From positions 1 to 64,000 of the forward strand of contig JAGCDF010000017.1 of assembly GCA_017651225.1 (NCBI GenBank): a stretch of DNA of 64,000 nucleotides, read 5' to 3'. Shown here piece by piece: positions 52,301 through 60,582 of the stretch. The stretch's first letter is position 1. Each line of letters opens with the position of its first letter. The notes under the pieces are model-generated. The model ran no database searches. It was not told where the DNA came from and saw only the letters and a list, made by a program, of their open reading frames with translations. The DNA is from Bacteroidales bacterium (GTDB lineage: Bacteria > Bacteroidota > Bacteroidia > Bacteroidales > UBA932). The position numbers were made by a program, and so were the translations under genes.

Positions 52301-53860
52301 ATCGCTGCTTTGGATGCGTCCGGCGGCGGTGCCGTCCTGCAGCGAGCCGGTGAGCCGGATATTGTGGATATCATGCCCGAGGGCATGGATACGGTCGATG
52401 ATGAGGGAGTCCAGGGTGGCGTCCGGCAGGCCGCCGCCATCGGCGAGAACGGCGTGGACGCGGGTGTGCAGGGTGGCCGTGCCCAGGATGTCGACGCCCA
52501 GGATGTCGCCGAGGTCGAGTTCGTGGGTGGCCAGGTTCAGCGCGAGTTCGATCGGGCGGACCGGATCCACCGCGTTGCGGATCGAGCCCGTGAGGTTGAA
52601 CGAGCCGGAGGGGCTCTGCGTCTCGATATCGAGGTCCAGGTCGTTGAACGGACCCGTCGCCTCGACCTGGAGGGTCAGCGGGACGTTGTGGGCGATCTGG
52701 CTGAAATCCGGGGCGGGCTTGTCGGGGGTGAGGCCGCCGAGGAAACGCGAGAAGGCGGTCGTCGTGCCCGTCAGGTCCTGGAGCTGGGCGTCCAGCGTGG
52801 CCTCCTGGATGTCAGGCAGGCCGATGATGTGGGCGTTCGCGGTGGCGGAGACGCCCGAATAGGTTTCGTTGAAGATCAGGCGCTCGACGGTCAGGTCGCG
52901 CACGGGGCCCTCCACGTGGCCGCGTCGGATCTCCATCACCGTCGGACTGTCGATGAATGTGCCGGAGAAGTAGGCGAGGGTCTGCAGGGCGACGCGCGAG
53001 CGCTGCAGGTCGCCTTCGAGGGGCACCACGTTGACGAAATCGCCGAGATCTTTCGTCGACTCGTATTGCAGGGCCAGGGCGCGGAGGTGGATGTCCGACC
53101 AGGCATCGCGGAGGACAAAGTCTTCGAACACGGCGCCGTCCACGAAACCGAACTCGCAGCTGGAAGTGAGATGCTGGATCACGTAGCCGGACTTCTCCCG
53201 GGCGGAAAGGTGCTCGATGTCGCCGCGTATCTTGGCGTCGGCGATGGCGAATTTGTAGGCCGTGAGATCCAGGGTGATGTCCAGGTCGTCGAAGTTGACG
53301 CCGAAGCCCTTGTAGGTGCCGTGGTCGGGCAGGAAGCTGTTCATCCGGAAGCGGAAGTCCTTGATACGCAGTTTCTTGATATCAAACAGCTTGTCCCGGG
53401 ACGGCGGGGCGTCGGAGGCTTGCAGGTGGAAGATGCGGGAAAGGTTGTCGTGGTATTCCTCGCCGGGCTCGCTGACCATGTGGAAGCTGCCGCCCTCGAT
53501 GGTCACGCGGCCCATGTGGAGACCCTCCTTGCGGAACAGGCCCGTCAGGCTGAAGGTGGCCGTCAGTTTGTCGATGTGGGCGACGGTGTCGGCCGGGGCC
53601 CACCCGCGGCCGTTGACGTCCTCCGTGTAGGGATGCGTGTCGATCAGCTTGAGGTTGCGGATGACGATCACGCCGGAGGTCATGACCTTGAGCTCGTCGT
53701 ACTGCACGCGGCCGTCCATGATGGCCACGAGCTGGTTGAGCCCCACCTTGGACAGGCGCGTCTGGACCAAAGGCGTCTGAATAGCAACGAGAAACGCCAT
53801 CAGCAACACTGCCAGCAAGCCGACAATGCGCGCGATGATATATCCCTTTTTCCTGTACAT
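49277..53860 (-). CDS. tamB: Translocation and assembly module protein TamB
   Basis: A large (1527-residue) AsmA/TamB-type envelope protein that bridges inner and outer membrane and helps outer-membrane protein or lipid transport. An N-terminal membrane anchor (about residues 9-27) is followed by a long repeating beta structure and a C-terminal DUF490 domain (about 1080-1490) with PKLNLSIDVPDLDPTTRMAV and LLLLGTFLPDENSG. It is the first gene of the minus operon, with a promoter at 53876. Confidence 0.92.
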   Translation of the reverse strand: MYRKKGYIIARIVGLLAVLLMAFLVAIQTPLVQTRLSKVGLNQLVAIMDGRVQYDELKVMTSGVIVIRNLKLIDTHPYTEDVNGRGWAPADTVAHIDKLTATFSLTGLFRKEGLHMGRVTIEGGSFHMVSEPGEEYHDNLSRIFHLQASDAPPSRDKLFDIKKLRIKDFRFRMNSFLPDHGTYKGFGVNFDDLDITLDLTAYKFAIADAKIRGDIEHLSAREKSGYVIQHLTSSCEFGFVDGAVFEDFVLRDAWSDIHLRALALQYESTKDLGDFVNVVPLEGDLQRSRVALQTLAYFSGTFIDSPTVMEIRRGHVEGPVRDLTVERLIFNETYSGVSATANAHIIGLPDIQEATLDAQLQDLTGTTTAFSRFLGGLTPDKPAPDFSQIAHNVPLTLQVEATGPFNDLDLDIETQSPSGSFNLTGSIRNAVDPVRPIELALNLATHELDLGDILGVDILGTATLHTRVHAVLADGGGLPDATLDSLIIDRIHALGHDIHNIRLTGSLQDGTAAGRIQSSDPLLRLDLTGLADLTPKNGRARYRVDGQIADANLAALGFDAGGKLSRAATNLHADLVRLGERFDGSVRLEGVRLTDKEGAHQLGDIQVNARTDGSWQEIDFNAPFLEARFQGDRPVTQFARDLQEITVRRDLTALFTNEFEQQGCGNYNLDAIFHDTREILAVFAPGAYIADNTDFSLTTTDEGRLNGRVSSDRIAFGKNYLRNVDLLFDNRNGALLANVISSELRAGTLAVLNPAITLGADDNLLSLGVHYDDFSGTGGEATVNLEGRMFRDEDDGELVIQAHPVGSYIMAGEETWSFAPADIIKHGQDIRLDHFLISNGAQQLLVDGGFSSRRSDTLSLHMDRFDLALVNQFLPAQFGLEGLMNGQATVTSGPNKALGMIMDFRLDTLRLSGVDAGNMTLSSQWQNEGKELGISLVDHIDGRDALRVGGSYFLQEKRLDLQAGLERFPLAVASVFLPDAITELNGGISGHVSLTGPMDDLVPHSDDLYLDDAYALVGLTGVGYTLSGPIRVDQNGATLEHVAVRDDDGGSMTVDGGLLYQHLKDFSVDARVALSNLKVLDAPERPGVSYYGYLRASGTANARGPLTALTVDADISTSGDGEVHISPSASAGSASSSSHQLLTFTEPRRELDPYEEMLASLKKKEVTPADITIRGRVNIQPAVRALVEIDKEAGNVAAVSGQGTVTLTLRPSRAIFDLNGDYNISEGTYQFVLPGLLSKNFTVQRGSSVKFNGDVMNTELDINATYGLRASLDPMLGTGNLSRRPVDCVINVGDRLRAPKLNLSIDVPDLDPTTRMAVESALSTSDKVQKQFVSLLLLGTFLPDENSGVFNQTALLYSNVMEIMSGQLNNILQRFKIPVDVGFGYQEMRTGENLFDVSVSTELFDSRVILSGNFGNRQYSTGSAGGDFSGDVDLQVRLDEEGKFRLTVFSHSADEFTSYLDFSQRNGIGVSFQKEYKSFADFTRSLFIPRKKRAQLDELEAEKFAEQVIINIEDESGETVPDSDTAR

Positions 53861-53875
53861 GCCTTTTGTAATCTA

Positions 53876-53883
53876 CAAATATA
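53876..53883 (-). promoter_or_regulatory. -7 promoter box of the tamB operon
   Basis: The minus strand reads TATATTTG, 15 bases before ATG 53860, giving a short leader of about 10 bases. It is divergent from the tsaD promoter 50 bp away. Confidence 0.5.
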
Positions 53884-53932
53884 AGAAAATCTCCGCGTAA
53901 TTCCATATATGCGCGCCTGCGGAAATAATTGC

Positions 53933-53940
53933 TATCTTTG
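53933..53940 (+). promoter_or_regulatory. -7 promoter box of tsaD
   Basis: TATCTTTG matches TAnnTTTG, 18 bases before ATG 53959. It rules out the longer TTG-started frame from 53929. Confidence 0.55.
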
Positions 53941-53958
53941 CCGAATAATTGTACTCAG

Positions 53959-54981
53959 ATGGCAGACATCATTCTCGGCATAGAATCTTCCTGCGACGAC
54001 ACTTCGGCGGCCGTCATCCGCGACGGATGGCTCCTCTCGAATGTCATCGCCAGCCAGGACGTCCACCGCGCCTTCGGCGGGGTGGTCCCGGAGCTGGCGT
54101 CGCGCGCACATGAACAGAACATCGTCCCGGTGGTGAGCGAGGCGCTCGCCCGGGCGGGCGTGAAGGCCTCGGACCTGACCGCAATCGCGTTCACGCGCGG
54201 TCCGGGCCTGCTGGGCTCTCTGCTGGTGGGCACTTCCTTCGCCAAGGCGATGGGCCTGGCGCTGGACATTCCGATCGTGATGGTGAACCATCTGCAGGGC
54301 CACCTGCTGGCCGATTTCATCCGCCAGCCGGACAAGCCCGTGCGGGAGCCCGCGTTCCCGTATCTCTGCCTGCTGGTCAGCGGCGGCAATTCGCAGATCG
54401 TCCGCGTGGACGACCCGCTGCATTTCGAGATCCTGGGCCAGACCATCGACGACGCGGTGGGGGAGGCCTTCGACAAATGCTCCAAGATGCTGGGCCTGGG
54501 CTATCCCGGCGGCCCCATCATCGACCGGCTCGCCAAGGAGGGCGATCCGACCCGCTTCAAGTTCACCAAGCCCCACATCGAGGGGCTGGACTACAGCTTC
54601 AGCGGCGTGAAGACCTCGCTGCTCTATTTCGTCCGCGACGAGATGGCGAAGGATCCGGATTTCCTGGAGAAGAACAAGGAGGACCTGTGCGCGTCTTTCC
54701 AGAAGACGCTGATCGACATCCTGCTCGACAAGCTGATCAAGGCCGCGAAGCAGACCGGCATCAAGGAGGTGACCATCGGCGGCGGCGTGTCGGCCAACAG
54801 CGGACTGCGCGCCCGGATCGAGGCCGAGGGCCGCAAGCGCGGCTGGAACACCTACCTGCCGGAATTCAAGTTCACGACCGACAACGCGGCGATGATCGCC
54901 ATCGCCGGATACTACCATTACCTGGCCGGGGAGCGCACGCCGCTGGATGTGGCCCCCGTGTCCCGGATGTCTGATTTCTAG
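53959..54981 (+). CDS. tsaD: tRNA threonylcarbamoyladenosine transferase
   Basis: The transferase subunit of the t6A37 tRNA modification machinery, working with TsaB and TsaE and taking threonylcarbamoyl-AMP from TsaC. The 340-residue ASKHA-fold protein starts ILGIESSCDDTSAAV and has the metal histidines in VPELASRAHEQNI; LVSGGNSQIV and GGGVSANSGLR bind nucleotide. ATG 53959 is chosen after the promoter box at 53933. The FAD-protein gene follows 6 bp later. Confidence 0.97.
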   Translation: MADIILGIESSCDDTSAAVIRDGWLLSNVIASQDVHRAFGGVVPELASRAHEQNIVPVVSEALARAGVKASDLTAIAFTRGPGLLGSLLVGTSFAKAMGLALDIPIVMVNHLQGHLLADFIRQPDKPVREPAFPYLCLLVSGGNSQIVRVDDPLHFEILGQTIDDAVGEAFDKCSKMLGLGYPGGPIIDRLAKEGDPTRFKFTKPHIEGLDYSFSGVKTSLLYFVRDEMAKDPDFLEKNKEDLCASFQKTLIDILLDKLIKAAKQTGIKEVTIGGGVSANSGLRARIEAEGRKRGWNTYLPEFKFTTDNAAMIAIAGYYHYLAGERTPLDVAPVSRMSDF

Positions 54982-54987
54982 TTGATT

Positions 54988-56502
54988 ATGAAGGAGTTTG
55001 AAGTAGTCTGCCCGCTCACGCGGGAGCCGCGCCTCAAGGAGATCGAGGCCAAGGCCGGCGGCATGAAGTGGGTGCTGAAGAAGCGCTCCGTCGATGCGCG
55101 CAAGGAGCCGGTCTGGCGCTACCAGTACGAGGCGTACGGGCCCGGCGAGGAGTACGTGCCCTACACGCTGCCGGAGTACCTCGACGTCCACGGCGCCGAG
55201 CCGGTCATCGTCGTGGGCGCCGGCCCGGCCGGCATGTTCGCGGCGCTCAAGCTCCTGACGCTCGGGCTCCGGCCCGTGGTACTGGAGCGCGGCAAGGACG
55301 TCCACGCGCGCAAGTTCGACATGGCGAAACTCTCGCGCGACGGCATCGTCGATCCCGACTCGAATTACTGCTACGGCGAAGGGGGCGCGGGCGCCTTCTC
55401 CGACGGAAAACTCTATACCCGTTCGTCCAAGCGGGGGGACCTCCGCGAGGTCCTGCACCAGCTGGTGAAGTTCGGCGCTTCGAAGGACATCCTCATCGAC
55501 GCGCACCCGCACATCGGTTCCGACAAACTGCCCGTCGTGGTGGAGAATATCCGCAACTTTATCGTCGAACACGGCGGGGAGTATCATTTTAACGCAAAGG
55601 TTACATCCATTCAGGATCACGTCGTTAAGACGGCCGACGGGCAGGAGTACCGCGCTTCGCGCATCATCCTCGCCACGGGCCATTCCGCGCGCGACGTGTA
55701 CGAGATGCTGGCCGGCATGGGCGGCGCACTCGAGGCGAAAGGCTTCGCGATGGGCGTGCGCGTGGAGCATCCGCAGGAGAAGATCAACTGGTGTCAGTAC
55801 CACGGCCAGTGGAAACCGGGCGTGCCGGCGGCGGAGTATTCCTTCGTCGAGCAGGTCGACGGCCGCGGCGTCTTCTCTTTCTGCATGTGCCCCGGCGGCG
55901 TCCTCGTGCCTTCCTCCACGGAAGAGCAGACCGTCGTGTTGAACGGCATGTCCAACTCCGGCCGCAGCGGCAAATTCGCCAACGCCGGCGTCGTCGTCCA
56001 GATCGAACCGGAGGACGTCCCCGGCGAGGGCCCCTTCAAGCTGATGGATTTCCAGCACGCGGTCGAGCGCAAGATGTACGACGCCGCCCAGGCGCTGGGC
56101 GCGGAGAATCCGATGGCCGCCCCGGCCCAGCGGATGGAGGATTTCTGCCTCGGCAAGGTCTCCAAGACCATGCCGCCGACCAGCTACCACCCCGGCGTGG
56201 TGAGCGCCCCGCTGCACGAAATCCTGCCGCCGCACGTGGCGCAGCGCCTCCAGAAAGCCTTCCCGCGCGTGAAAATGCGCAACTACTATACGAACGCCGC
56301 GCTCCTGCTCGGCGTCGAGTCCCGCACCTCCTCGCCGGTCCGCATCCCGCGCGACCCCGAGACGCTCGAGTATGTCTCGCTGCCGGGGGTCTTCCCTTGC
56401 GGGGAAGGCGCCGGCTACGCGGGCGGCATCGTGTCCAGCGCGCTGGACGGCATCAACGTGGCCGAGGCCGTGGCCCGGTCGCTCAAACCCGGCGAGGCAT
56501 GA
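54988..56502 (+). CDS. FAD-dependent oxidoreductase of unknown substrate
   Basis: A 504-residue flavoprotein. The FAD dinucleotide fold is IVVGAGPAGMFAALKL near 75; YGEGGAGAFSDGKLYTR near 135 and PCGEGAGYAGGI near the C terminus mark a family of bacterial FAD-dependent dehydrogenases related to HI0933 and UbiH-like proteins. An N-terminal 60-residue extension (LKKRSVDARKEPVWRYQYE) is typical of this group and of unknown role. The start is ATG 54988; TTG 54982 is less likely. The stop overlaps the SGNH gene by 4 bp. Confidence 0.9.
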   Translation: MKEFEVVCPLTREPRLKEIEAKAGGMKWVLKKRSVDARKEPVWRYQYEAYGPGEEYVPYTLPEYLDVHGAEPVIVVGAGPAGMFAALKLLTLGLRPVVLERGKDVHARKFDMAKLSRDGIVDPDSNYCYGEGGAGAFSDGKLYTRSSKRGDLREVLHQLVKFGASKDILIDAHPHIGSDKLPVVVENIRNFIVEHGGEYHFNAKVTSIQDHVVKTADGQEYRASRIILATGHSARDVYEMLAGMGGALEAKGFAMGVRVEHPQEKINWCQYHGQWKPGVPAAEYSFVEQVDGRGVFSFCMCPGGVLVPSSTEEQTVVLNGMSNSGRSGKFANAGVVVQIEPEDVPGEGPFKLMDFQHAVERKMYDAAQALGAENPMAAPAQRMEDFCLGKVSKTMPPTSYHPGVVSAPLHEILPPHVAQRLQKAFPRVKMRNYYTNAALLLGVESRTSSPVRIPRDPETLEYVSLPGVFPCGEGAGYAGGIVSSALDGINVAEAVARSLKPGEA

Positions 56503-57074
56503 AGAAGGTAGCCTGCGTCGGAGACAGCATCACCTGGGGTTTCACCATCGTGAACCGCGCGAAGTACAGCTATCCCGCCGTGCTGCAGCAGCTGCTGGGC
56601 GAGAGTTTCGAGGTCCGCAATTTCGGCCACAACGACGCCGCGGCCCGCTTCGATGCGGAGACGCCTTATGCAAGTAAGAAAGCCTACCGGGACAGCCTGG
56701 CCTGGGAGCCGGACATCGTCCTGCTGATGCTTGGGACCAACGACACCAAGCCCTGGAACTGGAATCCCGGCATCTTCCGGGAGGACTATCTCCGGTTGGT
56801 GCAGTCCTATCTCTCGTTGCCTTCGCACCCGCGGGTGGTGCTCATCGCGCCTATCCGCATCTTCAAGCTGATTCCCGTTACGATTCTCAATCCGGACGTG
56901 CTGGAAGAAGGGATCCGTCCCACCATCCGGGACATCGCCGCCCAGTTGCACCTGCAGCTTGTCGACCTCTATGACCTCTTCGACAGCGCGCGCCTCTGCC
57001 GGGACGGCGTCCATCCCCAGCGCGAGGGCGCGCGCCTGCTCGCGGAAACCCTCCACAAGGCGGTGCAGTTCTAG
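56499..57074 (+). CDS. SGNH/GDSL-type hydrolase
   Basis: A 191-residue esterase-type hydrolase. Block I GDSITWG has the nucleophile S10; block III is GTNDTKPW; block V DGVHPQ has the Asp-His pair. No signal peptide is visible, so it is cytoplasmic unless exported otherwise. Substrates of such proteins are sugar acetyl esters or lipids, here unknown. Its stop (57072-57074) overlaps by 4 bp the end of the convergent gene on the minus strand. Confidence 0.9.
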   Translation: MKKVACVGDSITWGFTIVNRAKYSYPAVLQQLLGESFEVRNFGHNDAAARFDAETPYASKKAYRDSLAWEPDIVLLMLGTNDTKPWNWNPGIFREDYLRLVQSYLSLPSHPRVVLIAPIRIFKLIPVTILNPDVLEEGIRPTIRDIAAQLHLQLVDLYDLFDSARLCRDGVHPQREGARLLAETLHKAVQF

Positions 57075-57595
57075 CGCATGGCCTGGGCCATGCCTTCGTT
57101 GAATTTCTCCTGCAGCTGCTTCGCGAGCGCGTTGTCGGGATTGGCTTTCAGGGCCTTCTCGAAGTTCTGAATCACGTCCAGGTAGTAGCGCTGGCCGTTC
57201 CGGGCCGGGTCCTGCACGATGCGGTCCATGTAGAGGAAGCCCCGCAGGGTGCAGACGTCCGACAGATCCGCCGCCGGCATCTCCGCCAGGGCGGCGATCG
57301 TCTGCTCGGCCTCGGCCAGCAGGCCCTCCGTCTGCTCCGCCTGCGGATTCATCACGGCGAAATTCAGGCTCTGCAGCGCCAGCTGGTATTTAGGCGCGGT
57401 CTGGTCGGGGAACATGGCGTCGATGCGCTTCAGCTCCGCGATGCAGGTCAGGAAGGCCTCCGGCGTGGGCTCCTGCAGCCGCGAGAGGGACTGGCCCAGC
57501 AGCGCGCGCATGTCCTGCGCGGGCGCGGAGAAAAGGGAAATCATCAGGAAGAGGACGGTGGCAAGAATGCCTTTCTTAGAAATTAGCGATGTCAT
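57071..57595 (-). CDS. Small exported TPR-like protein
   Basis: A 174-residue protein with signal peptide (GILATVLFLMISLFSAPAQ). The rest is helical with repeat-like pairs such as QNFEKALKANPDNALAKQLQ, a TPR-type repeat. I chose ATG 57595; an upstream in-frame start at 57622 would lie inside the receptor gene. It overlaps the TonB receptor gene's end by 20 bp, so it is translated with it, and may be an accessory periplasmic protein. Confidence 0.75.
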   Translation of the reverse strand: MTSLISKKGILATVLFLMISLFSAPAQDMRALLGQSLSRLQEPTPEAFLTCIAELKRIDAMFPDQTAPKYQLALQSLNFAVMNPQAEQTEGLLAEAEQTIAALAEMPAADLSDVCTLRGFLYMDRIVQDPARNGQRYYLDVIQNFEKALKANPDNALAKQLQEKFNEGMAQAMR

Positions 57596-59633
57596 ATGCT
57601 TTGCTGTTTTTAAGTGAAACAAATATTCCGATATAGAAGAAACGGTCCCGGCTTTCGGCCACCGGCGAGCCGTCGGGGTTGATGCGGTACACGTTCGTGC
57701 GGCCCAGCAGGTTGCTCAGCGAGGCGTACATGATGACCTTCGGGTGCGCCAGCCAGGTGAGATTGGCGTCGAGGCTGTTGTAGCACGGCGTCGTGCCGGC
57801 CTCGTATTCGCGCCCGCTGGCGAAGGAGTCGGCGAGCCCGACGATGACCTTGCCGAGGCCGTATTTCGCGCTCACGCGGAAATTGTGGCGGGAGGCGAAC
57901 GAAGGCGTGCGCGGCGTGTCGTAGTCCAGGTAGAGGCGCTGCGCGTCGTTGAAGGAATAGGCGGCCGTGAGCGTCAGGTTGCGGATCAGCGAGGCGTCCT
58001 CGACGAAGAGGTCGACGCCGCGGCTGTAGCCGTAGCCGTCCGGCGTGCAGACGTCCGCCCGCAGCAGCGGCAGGCCGCGGTAGCGCTTGTCATACGCCTC
58101 GAGGCGCACCAGGGTCCGGTCCGTGGCGTACTGGAGGCTGAGGATGGCGTGATCGGCCGTGCTCTGGCCCAGGCGGCCGAGCCCCCGCGCGAGGTAATCA
58201 TCCTCCGGGCTCTGGCTGTAGCGGCCCCACATGACGGAGGACTGGAAGCGTTTGCCGGGCACGAAGCTCAGCGTCACGCGCGGCATCAGCAACCAGGCGC
58301 GGCTGTAGCTCGCCTTCTCGGCGCGCGCCGAGAGGTTGAGGAAGAGCGTCCGGACGATGCGAATCTGCGCGTCCACGTGGCCGCCCAGCAGGTTGTAGTT
58401 GAGCGCGTAGCCCGTGCCGTCGTACTGCGTCCGGCTGTTGCGGATATAGTCTTCGACGCCCGCCGAGAGCTTGAACGCCGCCGAGAAACTCTTGCGGAGT
58501 TCGGCCTTGAGGTGCACTTCGTTGCGGAAATTGTGATAATGGTCCCCGCGCACGAGCGCGTCGGCTATGTCGCTGAAGACCGTCGAATTGGCGACGCCCG
58601 CGAAGAAGCGGTAGCCCCGACCGAGCGTAGTCTGCAGCGTCGCATTGGCGTAGACGTTGTGCTCGAGGAGCGACAGCTCCCGGCCCTCGGTCCGGAGGCC
58701 CAGCGTGGTGCGGTCGTAGCCGACATAGGATTTCAGGGTGCTCCCGTTGTCCCATTCGTGCTTGAACTGCGCCTCGCCGGAGAGTTTCCGGTACGGGCGT
58801 GTCCAGTCGTAGCGGTCCGGGAAGATGGCGGTGTGCAGGCCCAGGTCGGTGTAGTTCGCGTTGAAGGACAGGCTGCTGCGGCGGAACGCCTTCGTGCCGC
58901 CGACGCTCCAGTCCAGCAGCGAGGCGCTGACACCGAACTTGTCGCTGGCGGCCACGTCGGTCGTCTCCATCGGCAGCACGGCCGAGAGTGCCTGGCCGTA
59001 TTCGCCGCCGTAGCCGCCCAGGGAGAAGCTCATCCCCTTGAAGAGGAAGGGCGAGAAGCGGCCGCGCTGCGCCTGGCCTTCCGCATTCGTGCCGTACGGG
59101 ACGAGCACGTGCATGCCGTTGATGAAGGTCTGGCACTCCTCGCTGTCGCCGCCCCGCACGTACAGGCGGCCGTTTTCGCCCACCTTCTGGGTGCCGGGCA
59201 GGACCTGCAGGGCGGCCACGAGATCCCCGCAGGAATTGCCGGACAGCACGACGTCCAGCGCGTCCAGCGTCTTGATCTGGGAGCTCTTGCCCATGCTGTA
59301 GGTGCTGGCCGTCACCACGACTTCGTCGATGGAGGCGGCCTGCTCGCGCAGGCGGATCTGCAGGCCGCGTAGCCGGGCGGCGTCGGCGGCGAGCGTCTGC
59401 TCCTCGTAGCCCAGGAGCACGGCGCGCAGGGTCAGCTCACCCGTGCGGGCGGTGGTGAAGGAGAAGCGCCCGAGCGTGTCCGTGACGGCACCGTCGATGG
59501 TGCCGACGACGAAGACGTTGACGCCGACGAGCGGGCCGCGGTCGTCGGTCACGACGCCGTCGATCCGGGTCTGGCCGTGGGCGGAAAGGGAGGCGGCAAG
59601 CGCCGCGAAAAGGAGGGTCAGCAACTTTTTCAT
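57576..59633 (-). CDS. TonB-dependent outer-membrane receptor
   Basis: A 685-residue outer-membrane transporter with signal peptide (MKKLLTLLFAALAASLSAHG), an N-terminal carboxypeptidase-regulatory-like domain (about 20-100), a plug beginning near IDEVVVTAS (about 115-225) and a C-terminal beta barrel. The ligand is unknown and no SusD partner gene lies next to it, so it is not a typical polysaccharide pair. ATG 59633 is used because the upstream part of the frame overlaps promoter sequence at 59638-59669. It lies 112 bp downstream of a LytTR regulator. Confidence 0.9.
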   Translation of the reverse strand: MKKLLTLLFAALAASLSAHGQTRIDGVVTDDRGPLVGVNVFVVGTIDGAVTDTLGRFSFTTARTGELTLRAVLLGYEEQTLAADAARLRGLQIRLREQAASIDEVVVTASTYSMGKSSQIKTLDALDVVLSGNSCGDLVAALQVLPGTQKVGENGRLYVRGGDSEECQTFINGMHVLVPYGTNAEGQAQRGRFSPFLFKGMSFSLGGYGGEYGQALSAVLPMETTDVAASDKFGVSASLLDWSVGGTKAFRRSSLSFNANYTDLGLHTAIFPDRYDWTRPYRKLSGEAQFKHEWDNGSTLKSYVGYDRTTLGLRTEGRELSLLEHNVYANATLQTTLGRGYRFFAGVANSTVFSDIADALVRGDHYHNFRNEVHLKAELRKSFSAAFKLSAGVEDYIRNSRTQYDGTGYALNYNLLGGHVDAQIRIVRTLFLNLSARAEKASYSRAWLLMPRVTLSFVPGKRFQSSVMWGRYSQSPEDDYLARGLGRLGQSTADHAILSLQYATDRTLVRLEAYDKRYRGLPLLRADVCTPDGYGYSRGVDLFVEDASLIRNLTLTAAYSFNDAQRLYLDYDTPRTPSFASRHNFRVSAKYGLGKVIVGLADSFASGREYEAGTTPCYNSLDANLTWLAHPKVIMYASLSNLLGRTNVYRINPDGSPVAESRDRFFYIGIFVSLKNSKAYDIANF

Positions 59634-59637
59634 GTCG

Positions 59638-59669
59638 CAAAGGTGAACACGAAAAAACGGCCTTCCAAA
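59638..59669 (-). promoter_or_regulatory. Promoter of the TonB-receptor gene
   Basis: On the minus strand TTTG (59669-59666), 20 bases, then CACCTTTG (59645-59638) match the -33/-7 pattern except for C in place of the first T. The box ends 4 bases before ATG 59633. An imperfect -7 box fits a promoter that needs an activator, which the repeats just upstream could bind. Confidence 0.6.
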
Positions 59670-59674
59670 TATCC

Positions 59675-59744
59675 CGGACAGACATCCAGAATCGCGGACC
59701 GACAACTAGGGGCCCGGACGAACGGAGAGAATTACGGACGAATC
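59675..59744. promoter_or_regulatory. Four direct repeats at 20-bp spacing, candidate LytTR operator
   Basis: CGGAC begins at 59675, 59695, 59715 and 59735, exactly 20 bp apart (sense strand GTCCG, with GTTCGTCCG and ATTCGTCCG in the outer copies). They sit between the LytTR gene end and the receptor -33 box. LytTR proteins bind direct repeats about 21-22 bp apart centre to centre, so the array fits a binding site on one face of the DNA. Confidence 0.65.
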
Positions 59745-59745
59745 G

Positions 59746-60570
59746 CTAGGCGATGAAGGACTTGAGTTTCGGCACGAAAGAGCGCGACACGGGGACCGTC
59801 GCGAGCCCGCCGCCCAGCTCCAGGGTGTAGCCGTTGGAGTTGCCCTTCGCAGAGCTGATGTTGTTCAGGTTCACCACGAAGGAGCGGTGGCACTGGAAGA
59901 TATTCCGGTACTCCGCGAGGTCTTCGAGCACGCCGGAGAGGGTGGACTGGATCTCTTCCCGCACCAGTTTTCCGTCCTGGACGTAGCAGACGGCCACGTT
60001 GTTCTTCTGCGCCTCGATGTAGAGCAGGTCGTTGATCGGCAGGGAGACGTCATTTCCGCGCACGCGGGTGTCGTGGATGCAGACGGTGATGTCCTCCTGC
60101 TCCTGGGTGGTCTTGTCCAGCAGGGCGTCCAGCCGTCCGCGCAGGAAGCGGAAGTAGTCGATAGACGTGGAACAGACCGTAACCACCACGCCGATGATGA
60201 GCGTCCAGCACAGGAACATCCAGAAGTATTCCCATTTGAGCGGGAGCTTGAAGAGCAGTGAGAACGTGAAATAGTTGCAGATGCCGATGAAGAGCACCAT
60301 TCCGAGCACGCCCAGCGCCTGGTGCCAGATGCGCCAGACCCGGGCCCTGCGCTGCAGGGGGTGGAAGATCAACTGCCCATAGAGCGCGCAGCAGCAGAAG
60401 GTCACGGCGCCGAAGATCAGCGCGGTCAGCAACTTGTTGCCGCCGAAGCCGTTGAAGCCGAAGGGCTGCAGGAAGTACAGGATTCCCACGACGATGAGGC
60501 TGTAGATCAGGCAGTCTTTCGCCCAGTGGCCGTGCAGCAGGAAAGGATATTTGCGGGTCAGGATGGACAT
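59746..60570 (-). CDS. Membrane LytTR-family transcriptional regulator
   Basis: A 274-residue regulator. The N-terminal half has four hydrophobic helices (about 19-37, 46-68, 84-105 and 115-137), and the C-terminal half (about 165-274) is a LytTR DNA-binding domain with INDLLYIEAQKNNVAVCYV and FQCHRSFVVNLNNI. No kinase or receiver is fused, so the membrane part is the likely sensor. It is directly upstream of the receptor gene and the CGGAC repeats, which it may control. It lies 12 bp after mnmA begins on the same strand. Confidence 0.88.
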   Translation of the reverse strand: MSILTRKYPFLLHGHWAKDCLIYSLIVVGILYFLQPFGFNGFGGNKLLTALIFGAVTFCCCALYGQLIFHPLQRRARVWRIWHQALGVLGMVLFIGICNYFTFSLLFKLPLKWEYFWMFLCWTLIIGVVVTVCSTSIDYFRFLRGRLDALLDKTTQEQEDITVCIHDTRVRGNDVSLPINDLLYIEAQKNNVAVCYVQDGKLVREEIQSTLSGVLEDLAEYRNIFQCHRSFVVNLNNISSAKGNSNGYTLELGGGLATVPVSRSFVPKLKSFIA

Positions 60571-60582
60571 TTCTCAGAAAGG

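Noticed and set aside
51839..53884. A 681-codon plus-strand frame antisense to tamB
   Set aside because: It is a codon-bias shadow of tamB; the translation has no signal, fold or motif.
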